Below, piece by piece: positions 48,801 through 60,694 of a DNA stretch of 64,000 bases (the stretch's first letter is position 1; every line of letters starts with the position of its first letter). The notes under the pieces are model-generated. The model did no database searches. It had not been told where the DNA came from and saw nothing but the letters and a program-made list of their open reading frames with translations. The position numbers and the translations under genes were made by a program. Source of the DNA: Trichosphaerium sp. ATCC 40318 (Eukaryota > Discosea > Flabellinia > Trichosidae). The stretch lies in the NCBI GenBank assembly GCA_038496445.1, contig JALMLS010000360.1, positions 1-64,000 on the forward strand. Reading direction: 5' to 3'.

Positions 48801-49115
48801 TAAATAGAAAGGGGCAATATTTTCTATTGCGTTTATGCTTCCATCAAGAAGAAAAGATACAGAAGCACCAGATGCTTCGGCTCTTACTGCAAGCTTTCTA
48901 CCATAGATAAAAGTGCTATAGATATCACCATTTTGGATAGTTTTAAGAGTATTGCCAGAACTAGCGGATACCAAGCGTAAATTGTTTACCGATTGTGTGT
49001 ACACCTAAAAATAAAAGTCACGTTTTGTTATCACGTGATAAAAAGAACTTTAAAAAAATGTCCAATGTACCTGTGCGCATATTGATAATGCGACAAGGAT
49101 CAGTATAAGCTTCAT
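45849..49115 (-). CDS. Secreted multidomain glycoside hydrolase (DUF5060-type)
   Basis: Predicted extracellular polysaccharide-degrading enzyme. It starts at ATG 49113-49115 with signal peptide [14 protein letters not shown] (first exon 49071-49115). An Ig/malectin-like module follows (48665-49004: [34 protein letters not shown]). A CBM6-type module comes next ([40 protein letters not shown], about 48080-48600). Then a DUF5060 module ([35 protein letters not shown], about 47700-47940) and a TIM-barrel-like catalytic part ([65 protein letters not shown]) follow. The C-terminal module ([27 protein letters not shown]) resembles the collagenase-like C-terminal domain of such enzymes. It has roughly ten or more introns. 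This architecture is best known from bacteria. Confidence 0.85.
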
Positions 49116-49137
49116 GTTGGTGTTGCTTTCAGGGGGC

Positions 49138-49381
49138 TATAGTTTTTCCGAATTTTCCGAAAACAAAAATTCGAATTCGTAGAAAGATGCATAGCTAGGG
49201 CAGTCCACTAAACTAGAAAGCCTGGTTCACTTACGGTCGGGTCCTCGCTGTGCTCGGAACTAGAACCCGACCTTCGCTCACATATAGTGATCCATTGGTG
49301 GGTATAGGCATTCGGTTTTTGTATCGAATTCTATTTTTTCGAATTTTTTCTTTCGAAAAATTCGGAAAAAACGTGGGTCCG
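49138..49381 (+). repeat. Inverted-pair element, copy 1
   Basis: About 245 bp that recur in opposite orientation at 59830-60087. Both ends carry tttttccgaatttt / aaaattcggaaaaa inverted repeats. The centre holds a strong palindrome (ggtcgggt ... acccgacc). Both copies are bounded by the same tatag and cgtgggtccg sequences, so these belong to the element. It is probably a MITE. No coding sequence and no target-site duplication were identified. Confidence 0.8.
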
Positions 49382-51490
49382 GCTTTCAGCTGTTGATGTT
49401 TTGCTTGTGTTGAGCTTATGAAAATGATTTAAACATAGTTCACAATTAAGCACAAATATGGCGAACAAATACTGTTGGCTTTTAAACTGTGTTCTGGTAT
49501 TCGGGGAAGATAGCGCCATGGTTATAAAGTATATTGACGGAGATATAAAGCAAAAAGTGCTGGGTTGTTGTGCAAAAACTAATCCGATATTTTAATCCTC
49601 CTTTTTGCCAGTGTACTAACAATGTAGGTGCTTGTATTCGTTTACTAGTGTACTAGCGGTGAGATAGCGGGTAAAACTAAGTTGTGCACAATGAGTTTTA
49701 TTTTAGATTTCTGACAACAAGTTTTGCCAAAGGAGTTTTACAATGCTCTAAAGCCAAAAAAGTAAACAAGCTTTATGTGATTTGTACTTCTCAGGGCCTA
49801 CCTTATTCGGTTACAACTAAACACTGTACCCCTTGAGTACGATTACACGAGACCCAAGCAAAAGTCCTTGGCGCTAAGTACTAACGAAGAAATATATGAA
49901 GAAATAAAAATTCGCCAACAATTAACATCGTGCTCGGGATAAATTGCCCGAGTATTGTCGCAAACCATTAGCTGGAGTATTTTTGTAATTGTTAACATTA
50001 GATCTAAAACAGTAGTCGCTCGTAAAAGCATTTACTTAGCAAGGCACACATAGCACGTGATTGCAAAAATCGGTTTAAACTGCTTTTTCTTTAAGAACAC
50101 AGAGCGTCCTGTAGCTAGTGGTCAATGTGAGCACGTGCTGGTAAACGTTTCTTTTTCGCTAGCGGATTAAAAACCCAAATATTGTACCTTGGCGTGTATG
50201 AACGTGATAGAAGGTGAAGCACGAAGTTTACTACACATCGAAAATCAGGAACCAGAGCTGGTAATAAATAATACGGTAAATGCGGTGCAAGGTTACCCCG
50301 GTTCAGTTATCTACGACGTGCTAAAGTACGTAAGCTTGCAGTGTAAAATAAGAGCAAATACACTCATTTTAACAGTAGTGGATGGTAAGACATCAATTTC
50401 TTTTATCGTCTATTCAAATTTTGAAGAGAACTGATCTTTACAAACGTACGTGCAGGATCCGTGTTAGTTACCAGTATTACGTATTTCCGATAAGTGCAAC
50501 AAAGGTCAAAATACAGCTTGTCTAAATAACAAAGTATAGCATTCAAAGAGCAAAATGTACCTAAGTGCCATTCTATCACGTAAGGTGACAAACTCAGTGA
50601 ACACTTGAACAAAAAAAGATCCAGACTCCGAAGAGCATACGGTGCATTGACCACTATGCAATTAGACCAAATGACTAGACCGAAGTCTAGCCTGGAATCG
50701 TACTAAGGCTCTGGCAAAGCGAGCAGATACTACTGCATCTATCGCTCAACACAAATTTTAAACGGGTAGTTGTCAATAAAAAATAACTTGGGAAAGCTCC
50801 TATTTGGCGGAAAGTGAAGTTAACAGCGCAACAGTGAGTTAACGACATATAAGTAAACTGAACTTTTGATGCTTTGATGAGTTTTCAAAATGACTTCGAC
50901 AACGCACAAAAAGGTGCCAAGACTATCGCTTATTCGCTCACTTACCTCCGCAATTACGTCTATATAGCATGCGGGTTAAATTTGTCTTTTGCGTTAATCT
51001 CTTCATACGACACTTTCGATTGTTGTTACTGGACTTCACCTGTTGTGTTGCCTAAATATTATGTCGTCTGTAACCAAAATACTTTAAATGGCAATAAACC
51101 AGCTTTAATTTGCATAATTTATTATACCTACGCCATTATACTACTCTAGCCAATATCTGTGGAGGTACTGGCCGAAAAATTAAGATTCTTGTTCTCTAAT
51201 ACATGTACATACGATATACGCACTAAAATACTCATTTCAAACCTTTAGAGACTTACTGGTTAATCGTACAACAAAATACACGTAAAGGTACTTGTTGCGC
51301 TCGCTCGACCACAAAGAGTGGCTTTGGGTGTTTTGAGGTGCTTTGTGTATCTGCCAGCCGTCAACACAATTCATGGTAAATGTGAGTGAGTAACGACTAA
51401 ATATCTATAAGCTAAACGCCAAGGCTGGTATTGTAAGCGATTGTGACGAAACAAATATCATTTTTGTACCTAGCCATCAGAAGCCGTCGC
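49382..51490. other. Mostly non-coding, possible small exons
   Basis: About 2.1 kb between the hydrolase and cyclase genes. One plausible plus-strand first exon is 50198-50325 (MNVIEGEARSLLHIENQ ... VIYDVLK) ending at a consensus gtacgtaag donor; its downstream exons were not resolved. A second plus-strand frame at 50874-51149 has a hydrophobic stretch (YLRNYVYIACGLNLSFALIS) but no clear splice to the cyclase gene. The rest shows nothing that can be supported. Confidence 0.35.
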
Positions 51491-54400
51491 CATGGTGCTT
51501 AAAAACGCAAAAGTATTCGTGTGCGGATAAACAGGAGCCACAAATGGCACTTTAACATGTCGCGTCATGTATTAAAATGTTTTTAGTTTTGTTTCTGGTC
51601 TGATGGGTTTATACGCACTCAGCGGCCTAAAAAATGCGCAAGAGCGTGTAAAACAAGGTTTAGAAGGTAATGGGATAACCCACGTTTCTACCACCTGACA
51701 AACTGTTCATAACAATACGTTTTTAGGCGTCATCGTTGCGCTTATTGTTTGGCTGGTTAGTATTGCTTCAACCAAAAATGCTTCATCAAACACAAAATTT
51801 CGAACTTTGTTCACCTTCATGGTGCTTGTGCGTATTTGGTTTTGGCGTTACTCCAAGAATCTTGCCTTTATGCATTCTACATTTAGTATTGGGTTTGTTA
51901 TTGTACGCTCTTTCATAAAAGTCGTTTAAAACGCCCGCTAATAATACAATAATAGATTTCAGCGCTTATTGGATGCCTTGGAGTAGTTGGTTCAGTAACT
52001 ATTGCCCGTCCTAAAACAAAAAACGTTTGGCATTATCAGGCATTTCTAATGGTACAATACATTTAAAACGACATGTCAATAACGATTTTTATAACGACTA
52101 AAAAAAGAAAATTCGCCAAAAATCTGTTAGCGAATTGTAAAACGTGAATTTTATTTTACCTTTACGTACCGCGCATCTAATAACAATATTATATACATGC
52201 GGCCAGGTAGTAGTACATCACGAAAAAACTGAACGCTTTTTACTTTTTTATTTGAAATAATCAAAACACATTCTTCTTGTGAACCGTAGCGGCCTTGATA
52301 TTATTAACGTAAAATCTGTTTTGAACTTTGCTAAACGGGTTATTTTTACGTATTTTTTTTTGAATGAAATTAAAAGTAAAACGTGTCAACACTGTCCTTG
52401 TGGCTCAAAAACCGTTTTTTTACAAGAATTTATTTTTTATGTACTACGTTGATTTATTTTATTTATTGGGTGTTTTTTTGTAGACTGTAGCTGTTGCGTT
52501 GTTATTAGGGCCAACGCATGCAAGCCTTGAAAATATGGGGCTTAGCGCAAGTTGGTTGATATCTCCAGAATTCTATGTTATAGCTACGCATGCTACTGCG
52601 ATAGCGTTTGCAATGTTACATTGGCACGTAGATGGTAGTATTTTTTTGGGTATATCACTCTTTAGTATGGCTTTTTTCGAGGCTGTGCAGCTATTAGCTA
52701 TGGTGGAAGTACCATTAGACACAATGTATATATTTGTAGTATTGGCGAAAGTATTATCACTTCTGTGCACATTGAGCTCTTCAATGGAAACTAGCGTTAA
52801 GCCACGTGAACTTACAAGAGGAGGACTTAAAGCACCGTCTTCTCCACTTAGACCAAGACCTACTTTGGGTGAAATAAGAAAAACACAAGGAGTGTACTCG
52901 AAAAGTTATGTGCTTCCTAAACGACCAAGAACAGGGAGACCACATCACCACTCGCCACTTGATGACTTTGATAATGATAGTGCAGGATATCATCAATCAG
53001 ATTTACTGGAGGTTGTGGGTAGACACGTGAGAAACGAACTGGCACCGGCTTCTATGCTTGCGGAGGTAATTTATTTTGAATTATTTTATTCCTAACTTGT
53101 TGAGTTGTTCACACCTCCTTTTGCTTATTTTACTTTAAGTTTTTCCAATCTGGCACAGCTTCATTAGCTTCTATAACAGAACAAATACCTCAATTGAAGA
53201 AGTCTATTGATAATACGCTTAAAATTGTTACAACTTCAGTTGACTTTATTCGATTTTCTAAGATGACCAAAAGCGATATTCAAACTCCCTTCAGCATTGT
53301 TGCTGTACTTGAAAAAGTCATAGAGGGTAAAATAGATAAGAAGAATATTGATTTATTCTATACAATTGATAATGACGTACCTACAACATTACTTGGAAGT
53401 GCTAGTCATACAACTTACATTCTATCTCAACTTATTGATAATGCATTAACATTCACACATCACGGAAAAGTATGGATTAGAGTTAAAATGAGAGACAGTA
53501 GTTTTGTAGAGTTTCATGTACGTGATACTGGAACTGGTATTAATAAGGCACATCACGATCAGATATTTCATCAGTTCTTTACGACAAGGGAGCCTGGATG
53601 CGGTATAGTTTTTTCTTGGTCAATTTTCCTATTTTTTTCTTACTTACACTGATAGGTGTTGGTCTTGGTTTGGCTACTTGTAGATCAGTTTCTCGTCTTT
53701 TTAAGAATGGTTCAGTAGCACTATTAAAGTCTACGCATACTCTCGCTCAAGAAAATACAGACAGCAAGCTTGGATCTCATTTTTGCTTTTCGTAAGTTTA
53801 TTTTCAAAACACTTATATCTAATTAATAACACCTATTTTTAGCGCTCAGTATACTTTTAAATCTCCAGTAGAGACTTTTGCCGATTGTGCACAATGGAAT
53901 TCTTTACCAAGTTTACGCGTGTTGGTTGTTCAGAGGTGTGAAGAACTAGGCCAGGAGCTTTGCAATGTTTTGAAACAACTTGGCGCTGCCGAAGCTAATT
54001 TTGAAAGTAACCCTGAGTCAGCATATAAACAACTTGTGGTACGTCATGAAAAATACTGTCCTACAAAGTAAAGTTAATTTTTTCGAGCTAATTAAATTTA
54101 GAATGGTTGTGGTGAAGAAGGCGCTCCTTATACTCATCTATTGCTTGACATGTTATTAGAAAGTGATGCGTACGTTTGTTCTAAAATTCAAGAACCTTAA
54201 TGACTTATTATTACCATCACTCTGACCTACGTTTGTCTACTACAGCTGAAAACACGGCCTCTATTCTATTTACTTTAGACTAATAATTTTTTTTTAGTAA
54301 AAATGTTGTGAATGGTGCAGCGTATGCACGTCGTGTTAAGCTCAATCCAAAATTGAAAAATATAAAGATTGTTTTAACTCCGAATCCAAAGGATGTACCT

Positions 54401-57400
54401 TCTATGCAACCAGAGCATGTAGATGTTATAGCAGCAAAACCTATTTCTAGAGATAAATTGAGCTCTTTGATTGGTAAAAAGAAGAATAGCGCTCTAATCG
54501 ATGGTACGTTTCTTATTCTTATTTTTTTCCGAGAAAATTTATTTATTCGTTTTCAACTGGTATTTCGCAGTTTTTATGACAATTCATCGTATCATATCTC
54601 CGGCTATATTAGCGTCATGAGGAAAAAATAACATAAGATGAATCGTTATGTTCAAAAGCGAATGAAGGGTTTTTGTTCACCTGTTATTGAACTTTTGCAG
54701 TTTTTCATTGCAAGCAATTATTTATTGTGCTACTGTTTTTTTATGGTATTGATTTAATTCATTTGCTTAGGCTCTATCAAATCACAAATGTCTTTATCAG
54801 TACTTGTTGCTGAAGATAGTCCAACAAATATTATTGGTGCGTAACTTTGTAACAACAGTGAAAGCATTTTGGTTTTCTCTTTTTTTTCTTTTGGCTTTAA
54901 AGTTATGTACTTACAAGCAATTAGTACTCACAAAGACGTTGACCAATATGGGTCATCAGTACGTTTTATAATAATATATCAAAAGTAACATACTCTGTAG
55001 ATCCCATTGTGTGAAGGACGGTAAAGAAGTTCTTGATGAATATAAAAAAAATCACTCAAAATATCATATTGTTCTTATGGATTGCCTCATGCCTGTGATG
55101 GATGGATGGGAAGCTACTCAAAAGATAAGAGAATGGGAGAAAAGTCAAGGATTAGAACATAAGCCAATAGTCGCATTATCAGCTGCTTCTGATCCTGAAG
55201 ACATTGAAAGAGCTAATGAAGTTGGTATGGACCATTTTCTTATAAAGCCAGCAAAAAAACTTGAGCTGGAGAACTTATTCGCAACTGTTATTGGAAACTA
55301 TAAAGAAAAGAAAGATGCAGATGTATCTGTAAAAGAAGGCCCTCTATGTAAAGTTCTATGGGCTGATTCTAATACTGTCAGGTAGCGATCTTTTATCATA
55401 AGTTGTTTTATGAAAAATAGTTCCCTTTGTTCCTTTCAAACGTCTTTACTTCTCTTATCTGATATCAAATATTTGCGTGCTAAATACTTCTTTTTAATAG
55501 CTTTAAATTGGTGTCAATGATGTTACCTAACTTTGAGTTTGATTATGCAGAATCTGGAACAGAAGTAAGTTGTTTACAGATATCTTACAGTGCAGTTTCT
55601 AACCTTTTATAGTTGGTGAATACAGTAAAAGCACGATACAACCATTATGATGTCATTGTTATCGTAAGAACTCTCCTATGTTTAATTGTGTTGCCAAAAA
55701 CTCTAAAACCAGTGACATGGCTTGTCATGCATCCTTTCGTTTTTTTTTCAAAATGGAAAATTACGCCTTTCAGTATTGGTTTCTCGTTCATATTCCATCC
55801 CGCTTTGCTATGCTTGTTGACCTCAATATGGCCCCTTCTAACATTTTTTAAAGGCAGAACATATTGCTACTATGACAGGACGTCGATGTCTTGTAGACAT
55901 TCGTCGCTATGAAAAAGATGAAGGCATGCAATTCCAAAAGCCTGTCATTGGCTTTGCTACATCGACACACAATGCTGAAATGTGGTACCGATCTGGATGT
56001 AAATGTGTCATGGTTAAACCTATTGATTTGCCTCAACTAAAGACACACCTCGAGAGTCATATCCACGTATGTCGGACTTGTTTCCCGTCATCAAACCCAA
56101 ACTTAAGAAAAGTATTTTTTGGTCTTAGCGTTTCTCTTCTTTCACGTTTCTTATGATGTTATTTGCTCATATTTTATACTAGGGAGGCGCTAAACTACCT
56201 ACCGATAATGTCGTTGTGAGGAGAGTTTATGGTTTGAAGGTATTAGTGTTAAGCAATGATGCTGAGTTGGCGAACAAGTTATATCAGGATGTTGTTGATA
56301 GAGGACATGAATGTATTATTAGCCGTATAAGAAAACCAAAAGAGCTCACATACGTCAGTAAAGGGTCTTGTCATAGTGATAGAGACTTAGTACTTTATCA
56401 TATAAACTTGGACATGAAAGATATTGAGCTTGCTTCACCAACTGTACGCCAAAACCCAAGTTTCTCTTTTTTCTTCATTAGAAATTCCACGTGTTTAAAT
56501 TTTTTTTTCGCGCGTAGAGTCCTTGACTGTCTTTGTATTCTATAACTCATACTGTGTCTCTTTAGGCAAGACCTATTATAGCTCTATCTTCGAATCCAAG
56601 CAAGGAAGAAGAGGAAGCTGCCATTAAACTTGGGTTTGCTGAGTATGCTGCTATGCCTATTACAAACCAAAAGCTTGAGACTATTCTTCATGAAGTTGAA
56701 CGTAAACGTGTGCATTCTGTTAATGAGACGCATTTTAAACAACCAAGGAACCTATATAAACTTGAGCGTGAGTTCGAGAGTCTAAGACAACTGTTCAGGT
56801 ACAATATTATCAGTTTTTTACTGTGCTCTTTTTTTTTTTTGCCATGCCTCACACCTGTGTTTAGTAAATTCATTCCAATGGAGTATCAGCAACTTATTGC
56901 TCCAAGAGGTCTTGATTGTGTTAAGCTAGGAGATTATAGGTTCGTTTTAGTTCAAAAAATGAATGTTGAACCGTTTGTTTCTTCTTTTTTTTCTCTTTTT
57001 TTTTCGAGTTTGTGGAGCTCTACCTATCGCCTAACGTATAGTTTTGCAATGCAATACAGCAGAAATAACTTGATTTTGATCAGAGATAGGGTTTATACTA
57101 ATTGTTCGGTTAGGAGACATCGTATTACTGTATTGTTCAGTGATATTCGAGATTTTACAACTATGACAGAAGATATGGATCCTAAAGATGTTATTGAATG
57201 GATTAATAATTACAACGCCTTTGCTATAGCACCTATTTATCAGTATGGTGGATTTATAGATAAATTCATTGGAGACTCAATAATGGGTATGTACCAACAA
57301 AGTCAAACAGTGTCAACAACAAAAAGTTGGAGCATAATTTTTTTTTTTCCTTTGCATGCTTACTAACACTCTGCTCTTAGGTGTGTTTGCTAGTGATACA

Positions 57401-58340
57401 AGAACACAGCAAGAACGGTACAGTGACATTTTTTATTGTTTTGTTTGTTCAAGTGCATTGGCTGAGACTGTTTAGCGCCTTGTCTGCTGTTAGATGTGCC
57501 GTCAAAATGATTGAAAACCTGAATAAAATGTCTGCATCTTTACCTACTCTTAAAAGCGAGACTGGTATTGGTGTAAACACCGGAGATGTTATTATTGGTC
57601 TTATCGGTACTGATACACGTATGGAGACTACTGCACTTGGAGATGCTGTAAATCTTGCATCGCGAACTGAGTCGCTTTGCAAAAAGTAAGTTATCTTCAT
57701 TTTTTTTTTGGTTTGTAAAAGGCTTACAGCTCCTCATAACCTGGTTTGTAATTTTCTTGTAGATACAAAGCAAGGATTCTCATTACAGAGAGTACAAAGG
57801 CTGATATGGGTGGAAACGCAAATGACTTTGATCTACGTCTTGTAGACTATGTTTTTGTAAAAGGTAAAAAAAAGCCTTGTAAGATATACGAAGTAATGGA
57901 TGCTGATCCGTACGTAACCACCCCCAAGCTTACTCAAAATAATTCGAAAGCTATAAATACATGTACTAAAACCTACACAGACCTGAAATTAAAGAAAAGA
58001 AGCTAGCTATACTCACCAATTTTAACCAAGGTGTCGAAAGTTATAAAAACTCACAGTTGGCGAAAGCCAAATCTTGGTTTGAAGTACGTCAATCATACAA
58101 TGACTCCAGCAAATGCCTTTTTTGAATGTCATATCTTTGTACTTAAAAACAACCACGTGTTTTTCACGTGTTTTTTAATGTCTTGTCGCCAATGCTAATT
58201 TTTTTCTTTTTTTTTTTTTGTAGAAATGTCTTGAAGTCTACCCTGAAGATGAGCCTACAAAAATACTTCTTGAACGTGTTGTTAAAGGTCTAGAAGATCC
58301 AACTAATTTCAAATCTGTTACAGCTTTGAATTCGAAATAA
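51491..58340 (+). CDS. Membrane-sensor histidine kinase/response regulator/adenylyl cyclase
   Basis: One protein of about 1,380 residues. Start ATG 51491 (gccgtcgccATGG). Exons 51491-51519, 51587-51666 and 51727 onward encode a multipass sensor of about seven helices. The last helix (YIFVVLAKVLSLL) has Lys codon 52748-52750. Histidine kinase: H-box RHVRNELAP (His 53024-53026), N-box QLIDNALTF, G1 VRDTGTGI, F-box IFHQFF, G2 CGVGLGLATCR. Four receiver-like modules follow. Only the second (54771-55381) is canonical: VLVAEDSPTN, phospho-Asp 55080-55082 in LMDCLMPVMDGW, and FLIKPA. A class III cyclase follows (57114-57685: TVLFSDIRDFTTM, DKFIGDSIM, GIGVNTGDVIIGLIG, TALGDAVNLASR). Its Lys and Asp at the purine-binding positions indicate ATP as substrate. 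A TPR-like tail (YKNSQLAKAKSWFE, CLEVYPEDEP) ends at TAA 58338. The design resembles Dictyostelium AcrA and algal histidine-kinase rhodopsins. The exon structure of the sensor part (51727-52050) is uncertain. Confidence 0.88.
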
Positions 58341-58583
58341 TAATACAAAATGACAGAAGAATCAAGCTATTATACCATGTACTTTAAATGTAATCCAATA
58401 AAACAAAAAAAAAATAGCTAATTAAAGAAAAAACACATTAATTAAACAGTACAACAACATTATCTTAACTAACTAACCTAACCCAATCAAATATATTTTT
58501 GACGAAATACAGCAGACTTATCTCAATCTGAGAACCTAATAGTAGGCGAAAATAATACAGAGTAGACAGGGTAAATTTGGAGC

Positions 58584-59483
58584 TTATTTCTCACAAACAA
58601 CTTTCAAAGGTGACTTTAACAGTCGGTTACCATCAATCCACATACACTCTTCCTTAAAAAATCCATTCCTATGCCATAGTCTAGTCTTGCCATGCCGTTT
58701 ACCATCAGCCCACATGCTGCGTTCCTTAAGTTGTCCGTTATAATACCATTTCATTCTTTTACCAAACAGTTTACCATCAACTAAAAAGCATTGTTTCAAA
58801 AGTTGTCCACTCTCAAGCCAATATTTGAGTTTGCCATGTCGTTTACCATCAATCCACATACACTGCTCCTTAAGTTGTCCATTTTCATGCCATGATTTAC
58901 ACTCACCATGTTTGTTATCATCAATCCACATACACTGGTCCTTAAGTTGTCCGCTTGCATACCATGTCTTACTCTCACCATGTAGTTTATTATCAATCCA
59001 CATGCCCTGCTCTTCAAGTTGACCATTTTTATACCATCCCCTAGATTCACCATGCTGTTTATCATTAGAAAATGTCCACTGTTCCTTAAGTTGTCCGCTT
59101 GCATACCATGTCTTACTCTCACCATGTAGTTTATTATCAATCCACATGCCCTGCTCTTCAAGTTGCCCATTTTTATACCATCCCCTAGATTCACCATGCT
59201 GTTTATCATTAGAAAATGTCCACTGTTCCTTAAGTTGTCCGTTCTCATACCATCCCTTAGCTTCTCCATGCTTTTTACCATCAACCCACATCCACTGTTG
59301 CTTAATTGTTCCACTTTTATACCACTGTATCCATGGTCCTTTCTTTTTTAATGCCTCATTAAAATGTGTATTGATTGCTGCTCTTTTTGATAGTGTATGA
59401 AACTTTGTAAATGCTTCCATGTTGAAAGTACAAATATACTGTTGAAGTTCACGTGGGATATCTAATAAACTCACTGAGTCCAA
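58584..59483 (-). CDS. F-box-like / MORN-type (YwqK-like) repeat protein
   Basis: Single-exon gene of 299 residues starting at ATG 59481-59483. The N-terminus (VSLLDIPRELQQYICTFNME) has the LxxIPxEL pattern of an F-box. About ten 23-24 residue repeats follow with the pattern W..NGQLKEQ.MW.DGK.HGE, for example KHGEAKGWYENGQLKEQW and GMWIDNKLHGESKTWYASG. They are MORN-variant repeats like those of the gene at 44971-45561. One 48-residue double repeat is duplicated almost exactly. It may be a substrate adaptor. Similar F-box plus MORN proteins occur in some giant DNA viruses and amoebae, but nothing else here suggests a viral insertion. Confidence 0.75.
   Translation of the reverse strand: MDSVSLLDIPRELQQYICTFNMEAFTKFHTLSKRAAINTHFNEALKKKGPWIQWYKSGTIKQQWMWVDGKKHGEAKGWYENGQLKEQWTFSNDKQHGESRGWYKNGQLEEQGMWIDNKLHGESKTWYASGQLKEQWTFSNDKQHGESRGWYKNGQLEEQGMWIDNKLHGESKTWYASGQLKDQCMWIDDNKHGECKSWHENGQLKEQCMWIDGKRHGKLKYWLESGQLLKQCFLVDGKLFGKRMKWYYNGQLKERSMWADGKRHGKTRLWHRNGFFKEECMWIDGNRLLKSPLKVVCEK
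58951..59238 (-). repeat. Recent 144-bp tandem duplication
   Basis: 58951-59094 and 59095-59238 are near-identical 144-bp blocks (one difference seen, gttgacc versus gttgccc). Each codes two MORN-type repeats (48 residues) of the gene at 58584-59483. Confidence 0.9.
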
Positions 59484-59829
59484 TTTACAGTCTACATTTT
59501 TATGCTTTGCACTAGACTATAAAAAATTAGCGTGATTACGTATAATCATGAACGAAAGGTTGCTCTGTGCGCTACAAGAAGATTGTTACAGAATTCGAAG
59601 AAAAAGCTCAAAAAAAACTCCCCAAAATGAGAAGGTTGTCACGAATTTACCCTTACTGGCTAATTACAATAGCATGTAGTGGTTTTGCGTGTGTTTTACG
59701 TACCATATGTACTTAAATTACTAATCACAGTTAAAAAACGTTTGTGAAGTATATACAGTATGTTTCGCAAGGAGGAGAAGCTGTATATTGTAATTTAAAA
59801 TATGTTTATGATTAAGCCAAGCTTGCTTA

Positions 59830-60087
59830 CGGACCCACGTTTTTTCCGAATTTTTCCGAAAGAAAAAATTCGAAAAAATAGAATTCGATACAAAAACCGA
59901 ATGCCTATACCCACCAATGGATCACTATATGTGAGCGAAGGTCGGGTTCTAGTTCCAAGCACAGCGAGGACCCGACCGTAAGTGAACCAGGCGCTTTCTA
60001 GTTTAGTGGACTGCCCTAGCTATGCATCTTTCTACGAATTCTATTTTTTCGAATTTTGGTTTTCGGAAAATTCGGAAAAAAACTATA
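59830..60087 (-). repeat. Inverted-pair element, copy 2
   Basis: Reverse-complement copy of the element at 49138-49381, with small indels (for example an extra gcg after gaaccag). It starts cggacccacg and ends aactata. It lies just upstream (5' side) of the minus-strand MORN-like gene. 60088-60694 shows no supported gene. Confidence 0.8.
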
Positions 60088-60694
60088 TCAGTTGTATACA
60101 CTGTCCTATGTACTAGGAGTTAGTCATGGTATTATTCCGGGTTGCAAAATATGGAAATGAAATCGTGTTTTTTGTTTATGAGTTTACAACTTGTTGGCTC
60201 CCAGGTTGGTGTCAAGATTAGTATATTGGCACATTACTATAGAAAGTTCTTAATCAGTATAGAATATGGTAGCATTGCGCTTATATTGCAAATGTATATG
60301 CATACAGCGTGTTGCAGTTTCAAAAGCGGAAGCCATAAATACAAAACATTCCATTTTATGCTGTAGACCTGTAAACAATCTATACTCCAATCTATGCTGT
60401 AAAGAGGATACCTATCAGTTCTCACAACAGTACAACCTGTAATGTGAAGCTATGATTTTTCGTATTGAACAGTAATGGTGGCCGATGCGAGGAGCAAGGG
60501 GAACTCATTAAACATTAAAAAAAAAAAAAACCACTATCGCTAATCCAGCATGTTCAATTCCACTACTGCGAGAAGGATTCTTAAGATTCCCCTTAAGTTT
60601 AATCAAATGTTTATTTGATATTACGTAGCTACATGACACTGATAAGTGTCGTGCTACGAATGTAAGACAGCGCTCTCAGTGTAATTGTTATTGG

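Noticed and set aside
50874-51149. First exon of the sensor-cyclase gene
   Set aside because: No donor of the right phase joins it to the exon at 51587, while an ATG at 51491 does.
58825-59400. Plus-strand frames rich in Cys/Ser/Pro
   Set aside because: Antisense shadow of the MORN-type repeat gene.
59930-59985. gggttctagttcc resembling a tRNA B box inside the inverted-pair element (tRNA-derived SINE?)
   Set aside because: No A box at proper spacing and no cloverleaf; the match is part of the central palindrome.
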